Source: Alistipes sp. (lineage in GTDB: Bacteria; Bacteroidota; Bacteroidia; Bacteroidales; Rikenellaceae). Taken from it: a stretch of DNA of 60,697 nt. The notes beneath the pieces were generated by a model, which was not told the DNA's origin, did not search any database, and saw only the letters and a list, made by a program, of their open reading frames with translations. Each line of letters begins with the position of its first letter. Positions within the stretch are counted from its first letter, which is position 1. Positions 1-9,926 of the stretch are shown here, piece by piece. The position numbers and the translations under genes are program-made. Location: positions 1-60,697 of the forward strand of contig JAFWYM010000040.1 in assembly GCA_017517705.1 (NCBI GenBank). The letters run 5' to 3'.

Positions 1-95
1 ATACCATAATTTTTAGAAATTGATTTGACCGAGTAACCGTCTTCGAGCATCCTCATATATTTGAGTAATGCTACATAATCGTGTTTTTTGCGCAT
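1..95 (-). CDS. Transposase OrfA N-terminus (partial at window edge)
   Basis: An ATG at 95 opens a frame of 31 complete codons that runs off the window. It begins MRKKHDYVALLKYM and continues LEDGYSVKSISKNYG. The pattern of a basic start followed by 'L.DGYSVKSISKNYG' is that of the helix-turn-helix at the start of IS3-type OrfA proteins, which bind the element ends. It is too short for reliable assignment and was called from direct translation, supported by the IS-like end 41 bases upstream. Confidence 0.55.
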   Translation of the reverse strand, partial: MRKKHDYVALLKYMRMLEDGYSVKSISKNYG

Positions 96-136
96 AATGA
101 AACCCCAAAAGTTTTTTGTCCAAACTTTCGGGGTCA
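1..136 (-). mobile_element. Edge of an IS3-like insertion sequence (partial)
   Basis: The minus strand from 136 begins TGACCCCGAAAGTTTGGAC, which resembles the terminal inverted repeats of IS3-family elements (TGACCCC...AAGT.GGAC). A second imperfect copy of the same words (AACTTTTGGGG) follows about 15 bases further in. A helix-turn-helix ORF starts 41 bases inside this end, as expected for orfA. The element continues beyond the left edge, so the other end, the target duplication and orfB cannot be seen. The family assignment is inference from the end sequence and the ORF. Confidence 0.6.
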
Positions 137-146
137 CTTCAAAAAC

Positions 147-178
147 GGGGATGACAAATTTACTTTTTAGTCATCCCC
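147..178 (-). terminator. infC terminator with conserved loop
   Basis: GGGGATGAC at 147-155 pairs perfectly with GTCATCCCC at 170-178. On the minus strand the hairpin is followed by CGTTTTTG, a short T tract, which fits an intrinsic terminator for infC. The loop reads TAAAAAGTAAATTT on the minus strand and recurs almost unchanged in the hairpins at 42296 and 55280. The IS end at 136 lies only 10 bases beyond the stem. Confidence 0.75.
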
Positions 179-233
179 ATCTCTTTTTAGTCAGTCCTTG
201 TGTGAGTATACGTCTATACGCTTTCGTGGACGT

Positions 234-848
234 CTACTTCTTTGACTTCGGGGCAAGAATCATATTCATCTTCTTGCCGTCGAGCTTAGGCATAAGCTCC
301 ACGCGGGCGAACTCCTCAAGGTCGTTGGCGAAGCGCAAGAGTAGAATCTCGCCCTGCTCCTTGAAGACGATAGAGCGACCGCGGAAGAATACGTAAGCCT
401 TAACCTTGGCACCCTCCTTCAGGAAGTTCTCGGCGTGCTTGAGCTTGAAGTTGTAGTCGTGGTCGTCGGTCTGTGGGCCGAAGCGTATCTCCTTGATCAC
501 GACCTTAACCTGCTTTGCCTTAATCTCCTTAGCCTTCTTCTTCTGCTGGTAGAGGAACTTCTGGTAGTCGGCGATGCGACATACCGGAGGATCGGCCTTG
601 GGTGAGATCTCGATGAGGTCGAGCTCCATCTCGTCGGCCAAGCGTATGGCCTCCTTGATGGGCAACACGAGGTTGGGCTCGACGTTCTCGCCTACGACAC
701 GCACCGTGGGTGCCGTTATCTCGTCGTTGATACGGTTAGGGTTCTCCTGCTGCGGGCGACGACCACGCTGGTCGCGCTGCTGCGGGTTCTGCTGCTGGTT
801 ATTCCCCGGCGCCTGTGGGCGCGGGCGGAATGGAAATTGTCCTGCCAA
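234..848 (-). CDS. infC: Translation initiation factor IF-3
   Basis: IF-3 binds the 30S subunit, blocks premature 50S joining and checks start-codon pairing. The 204-residue protein has the N-domain signature [19 protein letters not shown] at about residues 39-57, the linker helix with [20 protein letters not shown], and the C-domain ending KMNMILAPK. About 38 extra residues rich in Q, N, P and R precede the usual start. The predicted first codon is TTG (848-846); an in-frame stop lies 15 bases upstream and no ATG is available there. Rare starts are typical of infC, where they allow self-regulation. It lies 22 bases after thrS and is probably cotranscribed with it. The usual followers rpmI and rplT are not seen before the IS. 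Confidence 0.95.
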   Translation of the reverse strand: MAGQFPFRPRPQAPGNNQQQNPQQRDQRGRRPQQENPNRINDEITAPTVRVVGENVEPNLVLPIKEAIRLADEMELDLIEISPKADPPVCRIADYQKFLYQQKKKAKEIKAKQVKVVIKEIRFGPQTDDHDYNFKLKHAENFLKEGAKVKAYVFFRGRSIVFKEQGEILLLRFANDLEEFARVELMPKLDGKKMNMILAPKSKK

Positions 849-870
849 ATTAGTAAGGTATTAATATGTA

Positions 871-2811
<1,941 letters not shown>

Positions 2812-2955
2812 AGTGAATTAAGTTTTTAAATGTTTATGTTTCGAGTGCCTTCATAGCTCCACAATAACGAGACGGATTACTACTCAGCTGCACTCCTTCT
2901 TTACTCTTTATCCTTATCGTTGTTACACATTGCCAATTAACACATTGGTGTTTGT

Positions 2956-4047
2956 TTAGTCGTTGTGCTCCGTTTCGGGCAAATCCTTGACCGACACATC
3001 GCGACCCTTGTCGCGCTCAAAGTGCTGGAGCGGATTTTTGTTCCACTCGCTCCACTCTCTACGGCGGCGCACGATGTCGATAGCCTCATATAGGGCGTTA
3101 CGCATCGACTGCTCGTCGGCGATACCCTTGCCGGCAATGTCGTAGGCCACGCCATGGTCGGGCGATGTGCGCACCTTGCTTAGCGATGCGGTGAAGTTTA
3201 CACCATTGGGTGTCAGCGTCTTGAAGGGGGCTAACCCCTGATCGTGATACATCGCAAGTATAGCGTCGTAGTTCTTAAACTGCCCCGAGGCAAAGAAGCC
3301 GTCGGCAGCAAAGGGGCCAAATGCCAATATCTCGTTCTCGAAGGCCTCGGTGATGGCCGGCTTAATAATCTCATTCTCCTCGGCACCCAAGAGTCCGCCA
3401 TCTCCGGCATGCGGGTTGAGGGCAAGCACGGCAATACGCGGGCGTACAATGCCGAAGTCCTCGCGCATCGAGGTGTTTATCTGTGCTATGCGCTCTACGA
3501 TCAGCTCCTTCGATAGTGCCTCGGCAACATTCGCCACGGGCACGTGTATCGTCACCAGACCTACGCGCATAAGCTCCGACGTCATAATCATCAGAGGCTC
3601 GCCATCGAGCTCCTTTGCCAGGAACTCCGTGTGCCCCGTGTAGTTGAAGTCGTCGCTCTGTATCATCTCCTTGTCGATGGGGGCTGTTACGAGCGCCGCG
3701 ATACTTCCCGCCTTGAGGTCCTCTATCGCTTTGCGTAGTGCTGCAGCTGCTGCCTCGCCTCCCACCTTTGAGGGCTTACCGGGGGTTATGGCGAGCTCCT
3801 TGGCGCCACACTCCACGAGGTTCATGCGCCCCTCCGTAGCGTAGTCAGCGCTCGCTACGATGTTGAACTTCACGGGCTCTACATCCGTAAGACCCTTGGC
3901 ATAGTATGCCGCAGCATTTGCCGAGCCATATACTACGGGTGTACACAACTCCGCGATGCGGCTGTCGGATAATATTTTGAGTATGATCTCCCAGCCGACG
4001 CCATTGGTGTCGCCCTGAGTGATGCCTATTCTAAGTCTGTTGCTCAT
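2956..4047 (-). CDS. pdxA: 4-hydroxythreonine-4-phosphate dehydrogenase
   Basis: Oxidises 4-phosphohydroxy-L-threonine in the DXP-dependent route to pyridoxal phosphate (vitamin B6). Sequence signs are IGITQGDTNGVGWE at the start, GHTEFLAKEL, LNPHAGDGG and MYHDQGLAPFK; the histidines in these motifs bind the catalytic metal in characterised PdxA. Length 363 residues. The ATG at 4047 is preferred over the GTG at 4056 because it matches the family start (MSNRLRIGITQGD). A strong promoter lies just upstream. The gene ends 144 bases before thrS and appears to be its own transcription unit. Confidence 0.95.
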   Translation of the reverse strand: MSNRLRIGITQGDTNGVGWEIILKILSDSRIAELCTPVVYGSANAAAYYAKGLTDVEPVKFNIVASADYATEGRMNLVECGAKELAITPGKPSKVGGEAAAAALRKAIEDLKAGSIAALVTAPIDKEMIQSDDFNYTGHTEFLAKELDGEPLMIMTSELMRVGLVTIHVPVANVAEALSKELIVERIAQINTSMREDFGIVRPRIAVLALNPHAGDGGLLGAEENEIIKPAITEAFENEILAFGPFAADGFFASGQFKNYDAILAMYHDQGLAPFKTLTPNGVNFTASLSKVRTSPDHGVAYDIAGKGIADEQSMRNALYEAIDIVRRRREWSEWNKNPLQHFERDKGRDVSVKDLPETEHND

Positions 4048-4068
4048 AAATAACACTGTTTCAATCTA

Positions 4069-4099
4069 CAAAAATAATAAAAGTTACGTACAATGCAAA
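4069..4099 (-). promoter_or_regulatory. pdxA promoter (Bacteroidetes type)
   Basis: On the minus strand TTTG (4099-4096), 19 bases, then TATTTTTG (4076-4069), an exact match to the Bacteroidetes sigma-ABfr pattern. The expected start site near 4062 leaves a leader of about 15 bases before the ATG at 4047. Confidence 0.7.
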
Positions 4100-4276
4100 A
4101 TTTGAGCAAAGAAATATTACCTTCGTGTGATATTATGCTAATGTAGTAGTGAGGTTAGGGAATTTAAGGAATTTAGGGAATTTAGGGATGGCACAATAAA
4201 AGCACCAATCTCTCTAAACCCTCAATGTTCGTTACTAAGGTTTTTAATTACAAGCCCTTATCTTTGATTAATCCCG
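4100..4276. other. Intergenic spacer with a short 9-mer array
   Basis: This stretch between the upstream end of pdxA and the 213-residue membrane protein contains GTAGTGAGG followed by four imperfect 9-base units of the form TTTAGGGAA at about 4155-4188. The same unit makes up the larger islands at 41.4, 47.9 and 54.4 kb. No gene is seen. Confidence 0.5.
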
Positions 4277-4918
4277 CTACTCCTCAATGGCCGTATCTCC
4301 ATTGCGACGGAATCGGCGGGTACCACCAACCTCCTTGAGGCGATTGTTTCTGGTCCCCAGAAAAGTATTTATTATATCCTCCTCTTCCTCGACCTCTGTA
4401 CCATCCTCTAACGTATACTTTCGTGTAGAGTTGGTCGCAAAGCCTCCACTTTGTATTGCAACGACCACCAATAGTATAACCAATATCACGCTAAATATCG
4501 CCCCTGCAATTAAACCGATAAGCGTGTAATAGATGCCCAAAAAAGCTTTTGTCAGCGTGCCGCGTGTAGTATCGCACGCAAGGACTGCTTGCACCGTAGT
4601 ATAGAGCAGTAGGGCGATAAATATCATGATAAAGAAGATGTTATACTCCTCTGTTTGTGACCATATGGCAGCGATACTTCCGTGACCAAAAATATTTATT
4701 AGATTGTAAATACCTACTATAACACCGAGTATGATGCTGAAGATAAACGCGTCGCGCCCAACGCTGACATAGTCCTCGTCGGTGAAGGCTCCCATATAAC
4801 ACTTATCTTCCAAATCGAACTCCGACAATAGATTATAAATGTATTTCAAAAACATTACAACAGCGACAATAGCCGCAATAACACCGACAACGATGCCGGC
4901 AATCAACCACCAATTCAT
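4277..4918 (-). CDS. Small integral membrane protein of unknown function
   Basis: 213 residues with about four hydrophobic segments: residues 3-27 (LIAGIVVGVIAAIVAVVMFL), about 54-74, about 92-112 and about 125-155 (IGLIAGAIFSVILVILLVVV). The C-terminal 60 residues are hydrophilic, with an acidic patch VEEEED and a basic region ending RRFRRNGDTAIEE, presumably cytoplasmic. I do not recognise the family. Its start follows the stop of the 290-residue membrane gene by one base, so the two are translated from one message. Base composition is more AT-rich than in most neighbours. Confidence 0.6.
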   Translation of the reverse strand: MNWWLIAGIVVGVIAAIVAVVMFLKYIYNLLSEFDLEDKCYMGAFTDEDYVSVGRDAFIFSIILGVIVGIYNLINIFGHGSIAAIWSQTEEYNIFFIMIFIALLLYTTVQAVLACDTTRGTLTKAFLGIYYTLIGLIAGAIFSVILVILLVVVAIQSGGFATNSTRKYTLEDGTEVEEEEDIINTFLGTRNNRLKEVGGTRRFRRNGDTAIEE

Positions 4919-4919
4919 A

Positions 4920-5792
4920 TTATTTAATCATTAACATTAACGCTGAAGATGATGCAAAAAATATCAATGCCGACGATACCACTACGAGGCATACGGCTGT
5001 GGTCTTAGAATTTAGGACCTCCCTCATGCGCATTGCCGGCACTTGAATCTCAGACACGTCGCCCCAAAACCAATTCAGAAAGCATTTGCTCGTATTATAC
5101 GCTAAGTAGATGTATATTACGATTATCAGAACGTGCGTAAACTTGCTGATAATATATAGCTGAGGGAGCAGCTCGCAGCAATATACTATTCCCAAAGAGT
5201 AGAAAAATGGGGCAAATAGCGAATACGACTCTACGCTATTGGCAGCATATATCAGCGCTAAGAACATCGGCAACGACATGATGATAACAAAGGCCAAGCG
5301 TTGTATATGGATGCCGAGGTCATAGTGGTAGTGCATGCCAATAAATATTGGCGAGAAGCTCTTAAGCACTGCATACATGGCAAGCCATAGAATCACACCC
5401 CAGTATAGTATCTTAAACGGCTTGTTCATCTTGAAGTACGTAGGCAGACTCAACACCAAAATGGCTATAAACGTATAACCATACACCAGATGACTGCTAT
5501 TCTCTATGAAGTCAAATATTGCGGCCTCATTATACGAGAGACTCGTTTGTAGGAAAAATAGTAGCAAGAGAAACGCTGCTATCCAGAATTTCCTGAACAA
5601 TAGGGCTAATACCACCCATAACAGATATAGCAGAGATACAAATACTCCGATGGTGGGGTAGTCTGTCCAAATGTTAAATACTAACGACGGAAACAGATTC
5701 AATGCTGGCTGCCATACGAAGAAAAGGATAAAAACCGGAAGAAGGAGTTTCTCGGCAAGCCATTCGAAAATATCATAAATATAGCTCAACAT
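4920..5792 (-). CDS. Polytopic membrane protein of unknown function
   Basis: 290 residues with about eight hydrophobic helices spread over the whole length, for example LLLPVFILFFVWQPAL near the start and LVVVSSALIFFASSSALMLM at the end. A histidine-rich spot HYHYDLGIHIQRL lies near residue 155. No family recognised. It starts 49 bases after the LicD-glycosyltransferase gene and is tightly coupled to the next membrane gene, so a role in export or modification of the same surface glycan is possible, but that is inference from position only. It is notably AT-rich, with many ATA and TTA codons, unlike the GC-rich genes around it. Confidence 0.6.
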   Translation of the reverse strand: MLSYIYDIFEWLAEKLLLPVFILFFVWQPALNLFPSLVFNIWTDYPTIGVFVSLLYLLWVVLALLFRKFWIAAFLLLLFFLQTSLSYNEAAIFDFIENSSHLVYGYTFIAILVLSLPTYFKMNKPFKILYWGVILWLAMYAVLKSFSPIFIGMHYHYDLGIHIQRLAFVIIMSLPMFLALIYAANSVESYSLFAPFFYSLGIVYCCELLPQLYIISKFTHVLIIVIYIYLAYNTSKCFLNWFWGDVSEIQVPAMRMREVLNSKTTAVCLVVVSSALIFFASSSALMLMIK

Positions 5793-5841
5793 TTTATTGG
5801 GTTTTATTTTTTGTTATGTATACTTGTGTTTTGTAAGAGGA

Positions 5842-7629
5842 TTACAGCCCTTTACGCTTTATTGCCCATGCCATTGCTCGGTAGATTCCATCGGCCATGG
5901 GGCGTAGCGCTACGGGTAAGGCGTTGAGGGTCTTGAGTCGGCGCAGCTGGCGTCGTGAGCAGCGCGTGAAGGCGAATACCTCGGCCGTATGGCGGGCATC
6001 GTCGGTACCTCCGCGCACCGACTGCGTTATAGCCTTGCCTATGGCTATGCGGGCGATATATTCGTTTGTCGTGGCATCGCCCGTGGGGTCGTAGAGCTCC
6101 TCGAGGGAGTGTGCGCTACGCTCGCTGCGGTATATCGTGGCGGAGCGGTTGGATGCTGTGCGCCAGTAGCGTACAAGCGACATCGGCGAGAAGCAGAACT
6201 TCGCACCGCGCTTAAGCATTGCCACCCACAGCCACTGATCCTCGCCTATCTGCATACCCTCGGGAAAGCCACCGATGCCTTCGAGGGTGCTCTTACGCAG
6301 TGTTGCCGTTGAGGGTATTATGGGGTAGCGCCCGCGCAAAGCCTCCTCTGCGGGGTTTACATATCCCTCGTTTGTTGGCACGGGGGCAGCCACGCGCCTG
6401 TCGTTATTTACTATGTCGAATGCCGTGGCGTAGGCGTCGGCATCGGGGTAGTACTCCATAAGTCGGCACACCTCGGCGATATATCCCGAGAGCCACATAT
6501 CGTCGGCATCGAGTAGGGCTATGTAGTCGCCCGTAGCCTCTTGTATGCCGCGGTTGCGTGCCGCGCTGACGCCGCCATTTTGCTGCGTGATAAGCCTTAT
6601 GCCCGCCTCGGGGTGTTCTTCTGTGATGCGCTCCACGATAGCGCGCGAGCTATCTGTCGAGCCGTCGTCCACGACGATAATCTCGCGGGGCGCGAGACTC
6701 TGGCAGATGACCGAGTGTAGAGCTCGTGCCACCTCTAACTCCTTGTTATATAGTGGTATTACCACAGATATGCGTTTCGACTCGTCGGTGGTAAGGCGCG
6801 TGCCGAGGTGTAGCTCCTCGGGTGCGTGATTCAGGCGTTTATCCTCGGGCAGCCACTTCTGTATGTCGCCATAGTGGTTACGTAGGTAGGCCTCGATGTT
6901 CGATGGTGCCCACACCTCGATGTCGCCGAAGCGTCGCCGCTCGGGGTTCTCGATGGCCGTGACCGCAATCATATCCTTGGGCATACGTACGATGTTGTAG
7001 CGCGAGGCATTTGTGCCATTGAAGCGCGTAAGTTCGCGGTGCAAACGGTTGTATATCTGCTCCTTGCTCATAAGGAGTGTGGTGATACGTATCGCAGCGC
7101 ACGATATGAAGCTCTTGGGCATGACAACCCCATTATTGGCCGTGCCGAGCCAGCGCCACAGCCACACGCTCTTGGCCGTGAAGCAGTTTATCCAGAAGCG
7201 CACACGTGAGCGTTGCTGGCGCTCCTTGTGGCGATTGTCGGGTATGCGGTCGTAGGGGAAGATGTCTATATATATACCTCCCTCGATGGGTAGCCCCACC
7301 CACTCGCTCTCGACAAAGCGTGTTCCCTTTTTACGCACCTTAGCGAAATAGAAGGGGGTGTCGGGCTCGGTCGTAAACTCTTGGAGGTGGTAGCCCTCGC
7401 CGAGGAGTGCCGGGGCCTCGCTGAGGAAACGCTCGTAGTTCTCGCGCGTCATGCCGAGGTCTATGTCGTCGTCCCACGGGACGATGTCGTCGAAGAAGTG
7501 GGCACCGATGGCTGTGCCACCCTGTATGAAGTAGGGTATGTGTGCTGCGTCGCACACGCGGATGACCTCGCGGAGCACATCCTTAAGCTCCGTGTGCAGG
7601 TGGCGTAGTATGTCGCTGTTGTACTTCAT
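5842..7629 (-). CDS. LicD-family phosphotransferase fused to a GT2 glycosyltransferase
   Basis: A two-domain protein of 595 residues. Residues about 1-280 are LicD-like, with FIQGGTAIGAHFFDDIVPW running into DDDIDLGM (about 34-60); LicD proteins transfer phosphocholine or similar groups to surface glycans. Residues about 287-500 are a family 2 glycosyltransferase: SVVIPLYNKE, VVDDGSTDSS, the QQNGGVSAARN loop and the metal-binding DADDMW. Start chosen at the ATG at 7629, which overlaps the upstream stop as ATGA; the longer frame to 7656 would reach 30 bases into the previous gene. The overlap implies coupled translation with the LuxE-like gene. Probably adds a decorated sugar to a surface polysaccharide; the donor and acceptor are unknown. 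Confidence 0.85.
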   Translation of the reverse strand: MKYNSDILRHLHTELKDVLREVIRVCDAAHIPYFIQGGTAIGAHFFDDIVPWDDDIDLGMTRENYERFLSEAPALLGEGYHLQEFTTEPDTPFYFAKVRKKGTRFVESEWVGLPIEGGIYIDIFPYDRIPDNRHKERQQRSRVRFWINCFTAKSVWLWRWLGTANNGVVMPKSFISCAAIRITTLLMSKEQIYNRLHRELTRFNGTNASRYNIVRMPKDMIAVTAIENPERRRFGDIEVWAPSNIEAYLRNHYGDIQKWLPEDKRLNHAPEELHLGTRLTTDESKRISVVIPLYNKELEVARALHSVICQSLAPREIIVVDDGSTDSSRAIVERITEEHPEAGIRLITQQNGGVSAARNRGIQEATGDYIALLDADDMWLSGYIAEVCRLMEYYPDADAYATAFDIVNNDRRVAAPVPTNEGYVNPAEEALRGRYPIIPSTATLRKSTLEGIGGFPEGMQIGEDQWLWVAMLKRGAKFCFSPMSLVRYWRTASNRSATIYRSERSAHSLEELYDPTGDATTNEYIARIAIGKAITQSVRGGTDDARHTAEVFAFTRCSRRQLRRLKTLNALPVALRPMADGIYRAMAWAIKRKGL

Positions 7630-8600
7630 AGCAGGTCGTGTACTAAGAGGTTGCAACCACGTATGTCGCTACCGGCGATGCGTCCCTCGATCTTGAAGCT
7701 ACCGTCGGGGTATAGCTGTCCCATATCCTGTGTCTGGATGAAGGCGCACGACGATATGTTGGCGAGATCGATGATGTCGATGCCTCCGCGCATGCCCTGC
7801 GGTGTGTGGTCGAAGGGGTCGTTTATGTCGCGCACGAGTACCCTCATCCATGCTGGGGTGCGAAAGATGCCCTCGCCCGTGGAGTATGCCTGCGACGATA
7901 GCTCCGCCATGCCGTATTCTGAGTGTATGGCCTCGACACCAAAGCCTCGGCACAGTATGTCGTGAAGCTCGCGCTTCGATATCTCCTTGCGTCGCCCCTT
8001 CATGCCGCCCGTCTCCATAATTATGGTATCGCTGAGCTTCGGCGCATACCTCTCGGCTAAGTCCCAGAGTGCATAGCTCACGCCGAGCAGAATCTTAGGC
8101 TTGTCGTCTGCCTCCATGTCGGCAATAAGACGCTCGTAATCATTGAGATAAAACCCTCCGCGGCCGGCTCTGCGGATGAGTTCGTCGACCATAAATACCA
8201 GCGACGAGCCCTCCCTCTCCAAGTAGTTGGGTAGGAGTCCGTATATACTCCACTTCGAGGGGTCGTCATAGAATTGTGTGAAGGCCGTGAGGAATGTCTT
8301 GCGGTAGTCTTCCGCGCTGGCCATAAGGTGTCGCGAGGCGACGGTAGACCCCGTGTTGCTCGACGTGAAGATAATCTCCGGGGTGCCCTCGCCCGAGTAT
8401 ACATCCTCGCTCTTGAAGAGTTCGATGGGTAGCATCGGTATATCCTCCACTCGGGTGATGGTTGTGGGTGCAATCTTTAGCAACTCGATATAGCGACGAT
8501 AGGGTGCGCAGTGCTCCGCCTGGAAGCGAAAGAGATTCAGAGCGCACGCGGAAAACTTCTCGGGTGTGTCTATGTGTAGTATGTCGTTGATGTTAATCAT
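7626..8600 (-). CDS. LuxE/PaaK-like acyl-activating protein (acyl-protein synthetase family)
   Basis: 324 residues resembling the LuxE and phenylacetate-CoA ligase superfamily, which adenylate a carboxylic acid. Visible motifs are FTSSNTGSTVASRH near residue 80 (the serine/threonine-rich nucleotide loop), ILLGVSYALWDLAERY, and EYGMAELSSQAYS near residue 220, the equivalent of the YG.xE motif. It is in the lower size range for the superfamily. It leads a cluster with the LicD-GT2 fusion and two membrane proteins, so it may activate an acyl or amino acid group that ends up on a surface glycan; that link is inferred. It has its own divergent promoter. Confidence 0.75.
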   Translation of the reverse strand: MININDILHIDTPEKFSACALNLFRFQAEHCAPYRRYIELLKIAPTTITRVEDIPMLPIELFKSEDVYSGEGTPEIIFTSSNTGSTVASRHLMASAEDYRKTFLTAFTQFYDDPSKWSIYGLLPNYLEREGSSLVFMVDELIRRAGRGGFYLNDYERLIADMEADDKPKILLGVSYALWDLAERYAPKLSDTIIMETGGMKGRRKEISKRELHDILCRGFGVEAIHSEYGMAELSSQAYSTGEGIFRTPAWMRVLVRDINDPFDHTPQGMRGGIDIIDLANISSCAFIQTQDMGQLYPDGSFKIEGRIAGSDIRGCNLLVHDLL

Positions 8601-8626
8601 TCTATGGTCAACGTGCTAAGTTTGGA

Positions 8627-8659
8627 CAAAGTTACGAAAATTATTCCGTCGTAACGAAA
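8627..8659 (-). promoter_or_regulatory. Promoter of the LuxE-like gene
   Basis: Minus strand TTTCG (8659-8655), 20 bases, TAACTTTG (8634-8627). The -33 element is one base off TTTG. The start codon is at 8600. Confidence 0.55.
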
Positions 8660-8674
8660 AATATGATTTAATTC

Positions 8675-8706
8675 TTTTCGCCATAGCACAAAAATAACTA
8701 CCTTTG
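8675..8706 (+). promoter_or_regulatory. Promoter of the BACON lipoprotein gene
   Basis: TTTTCG at 8675-8680, 18 bases, TACCTTTG at 8699-8706. It diverges from the LuxE-like promoter 20 bases away, so the two regions could share control. The ATG is at 8735. Confidence 0.55.
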
Positions 8707-8734
8707 CGTTAGGAAACTTATTATACGGATATAT

Positions 8735-9880
8735 ATGTTGAGAATTAAGACTCTTTTATGTGCTGCGCTTGTCGCTATGACCGCAGTAATGGTTGGTTGT
8801 GAGAGTGAGGGTGCGTCATCGAATGGAGGTACTCCTGTTGTCAAGCTCGAGCGTACGACGTTGAATGTTGATGGTAATGGTGGAGATATGTTCATCTACT
8901 ACGAAGTGGAGAATGCCGTGAAGGGCGTATCTCTTGAGGTGTCGTCGCGTGTCGATTGGGTTGAGGCTAAGAGCGTGAAAGGCTCGCACATAACACTCGC
9001 AATCTCGAAAAATATGACGGCAATGCCCCGCGAGACACTTGTAGAGGTGGACTACGAGGGTATAGAGCGCACGTTGTTCATAATCATCAAACAGGATCCG
9101 GCCATCCTCGATATGTTTAGCTTCGAGGTCACGGATGTCACCTACAATAGCTGCAAGGTGCGATATATCCCTTTGGATGAGAACATGGTCTATATGGCCA
9201 ATATCATTGACAAGGCGTTCTTCACATACTCGGGCATAACTACTGAGGAGGCATTCATCGAGACCGAGATGAAGAACTATCTACGTATTGCTGCGGAGTA
9301 TGGCATGACCCTTACGGAGCTTATGAGTAATGTGAACCCTCAGTTGGTATATCGTGGCGAGGCTCTACGCAGCTTCTCGGGTATGCAGCATAGTGGTGAG
9401 TATGTAGTCTACAGCTACGGTGTTAACTTCGATGATAACAACTACGAGATTACCACCCCCGTACACTACACGCTCGTTGAGCTCCCCATGCCCTCGATGT
9501 ACGATGTGACATTCAGCCTTCAGGCTGCGTGGAATGCTGCGGGTAATGCTACGCTAAGCGTCGACCCGGGAGATTGGGATGGCTACTACAGCATTCAGAT
9601 CGCCCCTGACGATTCGTTGTACTATGTCCCACAGGGCGATCCTCTCTCGGCATTGACCATTCGATCGCTGGCAAACGCCTTCTTTACCAATGCACGCTCG
9701 GCTGTATCGCAGGGTGCTACTCCAGAAGCATTTCTTGCCACGACCTGCTATAGGGGGTTCGGTCAGTACCCTCTGGCTCTCGACAGGAACAAGAGGTATA
9801 TGCTTATCGTCTTTGCCGTGGAGTCCGAGGATGGTGCTATACCCGTTATGCGTTCGATACCTTCGGTAATATACATTTAG
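8735..9880 (+). CDS. BACON-like surface lipoprotein (paralogue 1)
   Basis: 381 residues. A lipoprotein signal MLRIKTLLCAALVAMTAVM ends at the lipobox VGC, giving a lipid-anchored Cys at residue 22. Residues about 35-125 look like a BACON domain: an opening strand pair, SSRVDWVEA with the typical tryptophan, then ISKN...PRETLVEVDYEG and a closing IIKQDPA. The rest is a domain shared with the next gene (FEVTDVTYNSCKVRYIP, YVVYSYGVNFDD, WDGYYSIQ). BACON lipoproteins of Bacteroidetes are usually exposed on the cell surface and often bind glycans or mucin, but no ligand can be named. It is followed 46 bases later by its longer paralogue. Confidence 0.75.
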   Translation: MLRIKTLLCAALVAMTAVMVGCESEGASSNGGTPVVKLERTTLNVDGNGGDMFIYYEVENAVKGVSLEVSSRVDWVEAKSVKGSHITLAISKNMTAMPRETLVEVDYEGIERTLFIIIKQDPAILDMFSFEVTDVTYNSCKVRYIPLDENMVYMANIIDKAFFTYSGITTEEAFIETEMKNYLRIAAEYGMTLTELMSNVNPQLVYRGEALRSFSGMQHSGEYVVYSYGVNFDDNNYEITTPVHYTLVELPMPSMYDVTFSLQAAWNAAGNATLSVDPGDWDGYYSIQIAPDDSLYYVPQGDPLSALTIRSLANAFFTNARSAVSQGATPEAFLATTCYRGFGQYPLALDRNKRYMLIVFAVESEDGAIPVMRSIPSVIYI

Positions 9881-9926
9881 TATAGCGGCATTTAACATAT
9901 TTAGTCATCCAAAAAAAGATACTATA

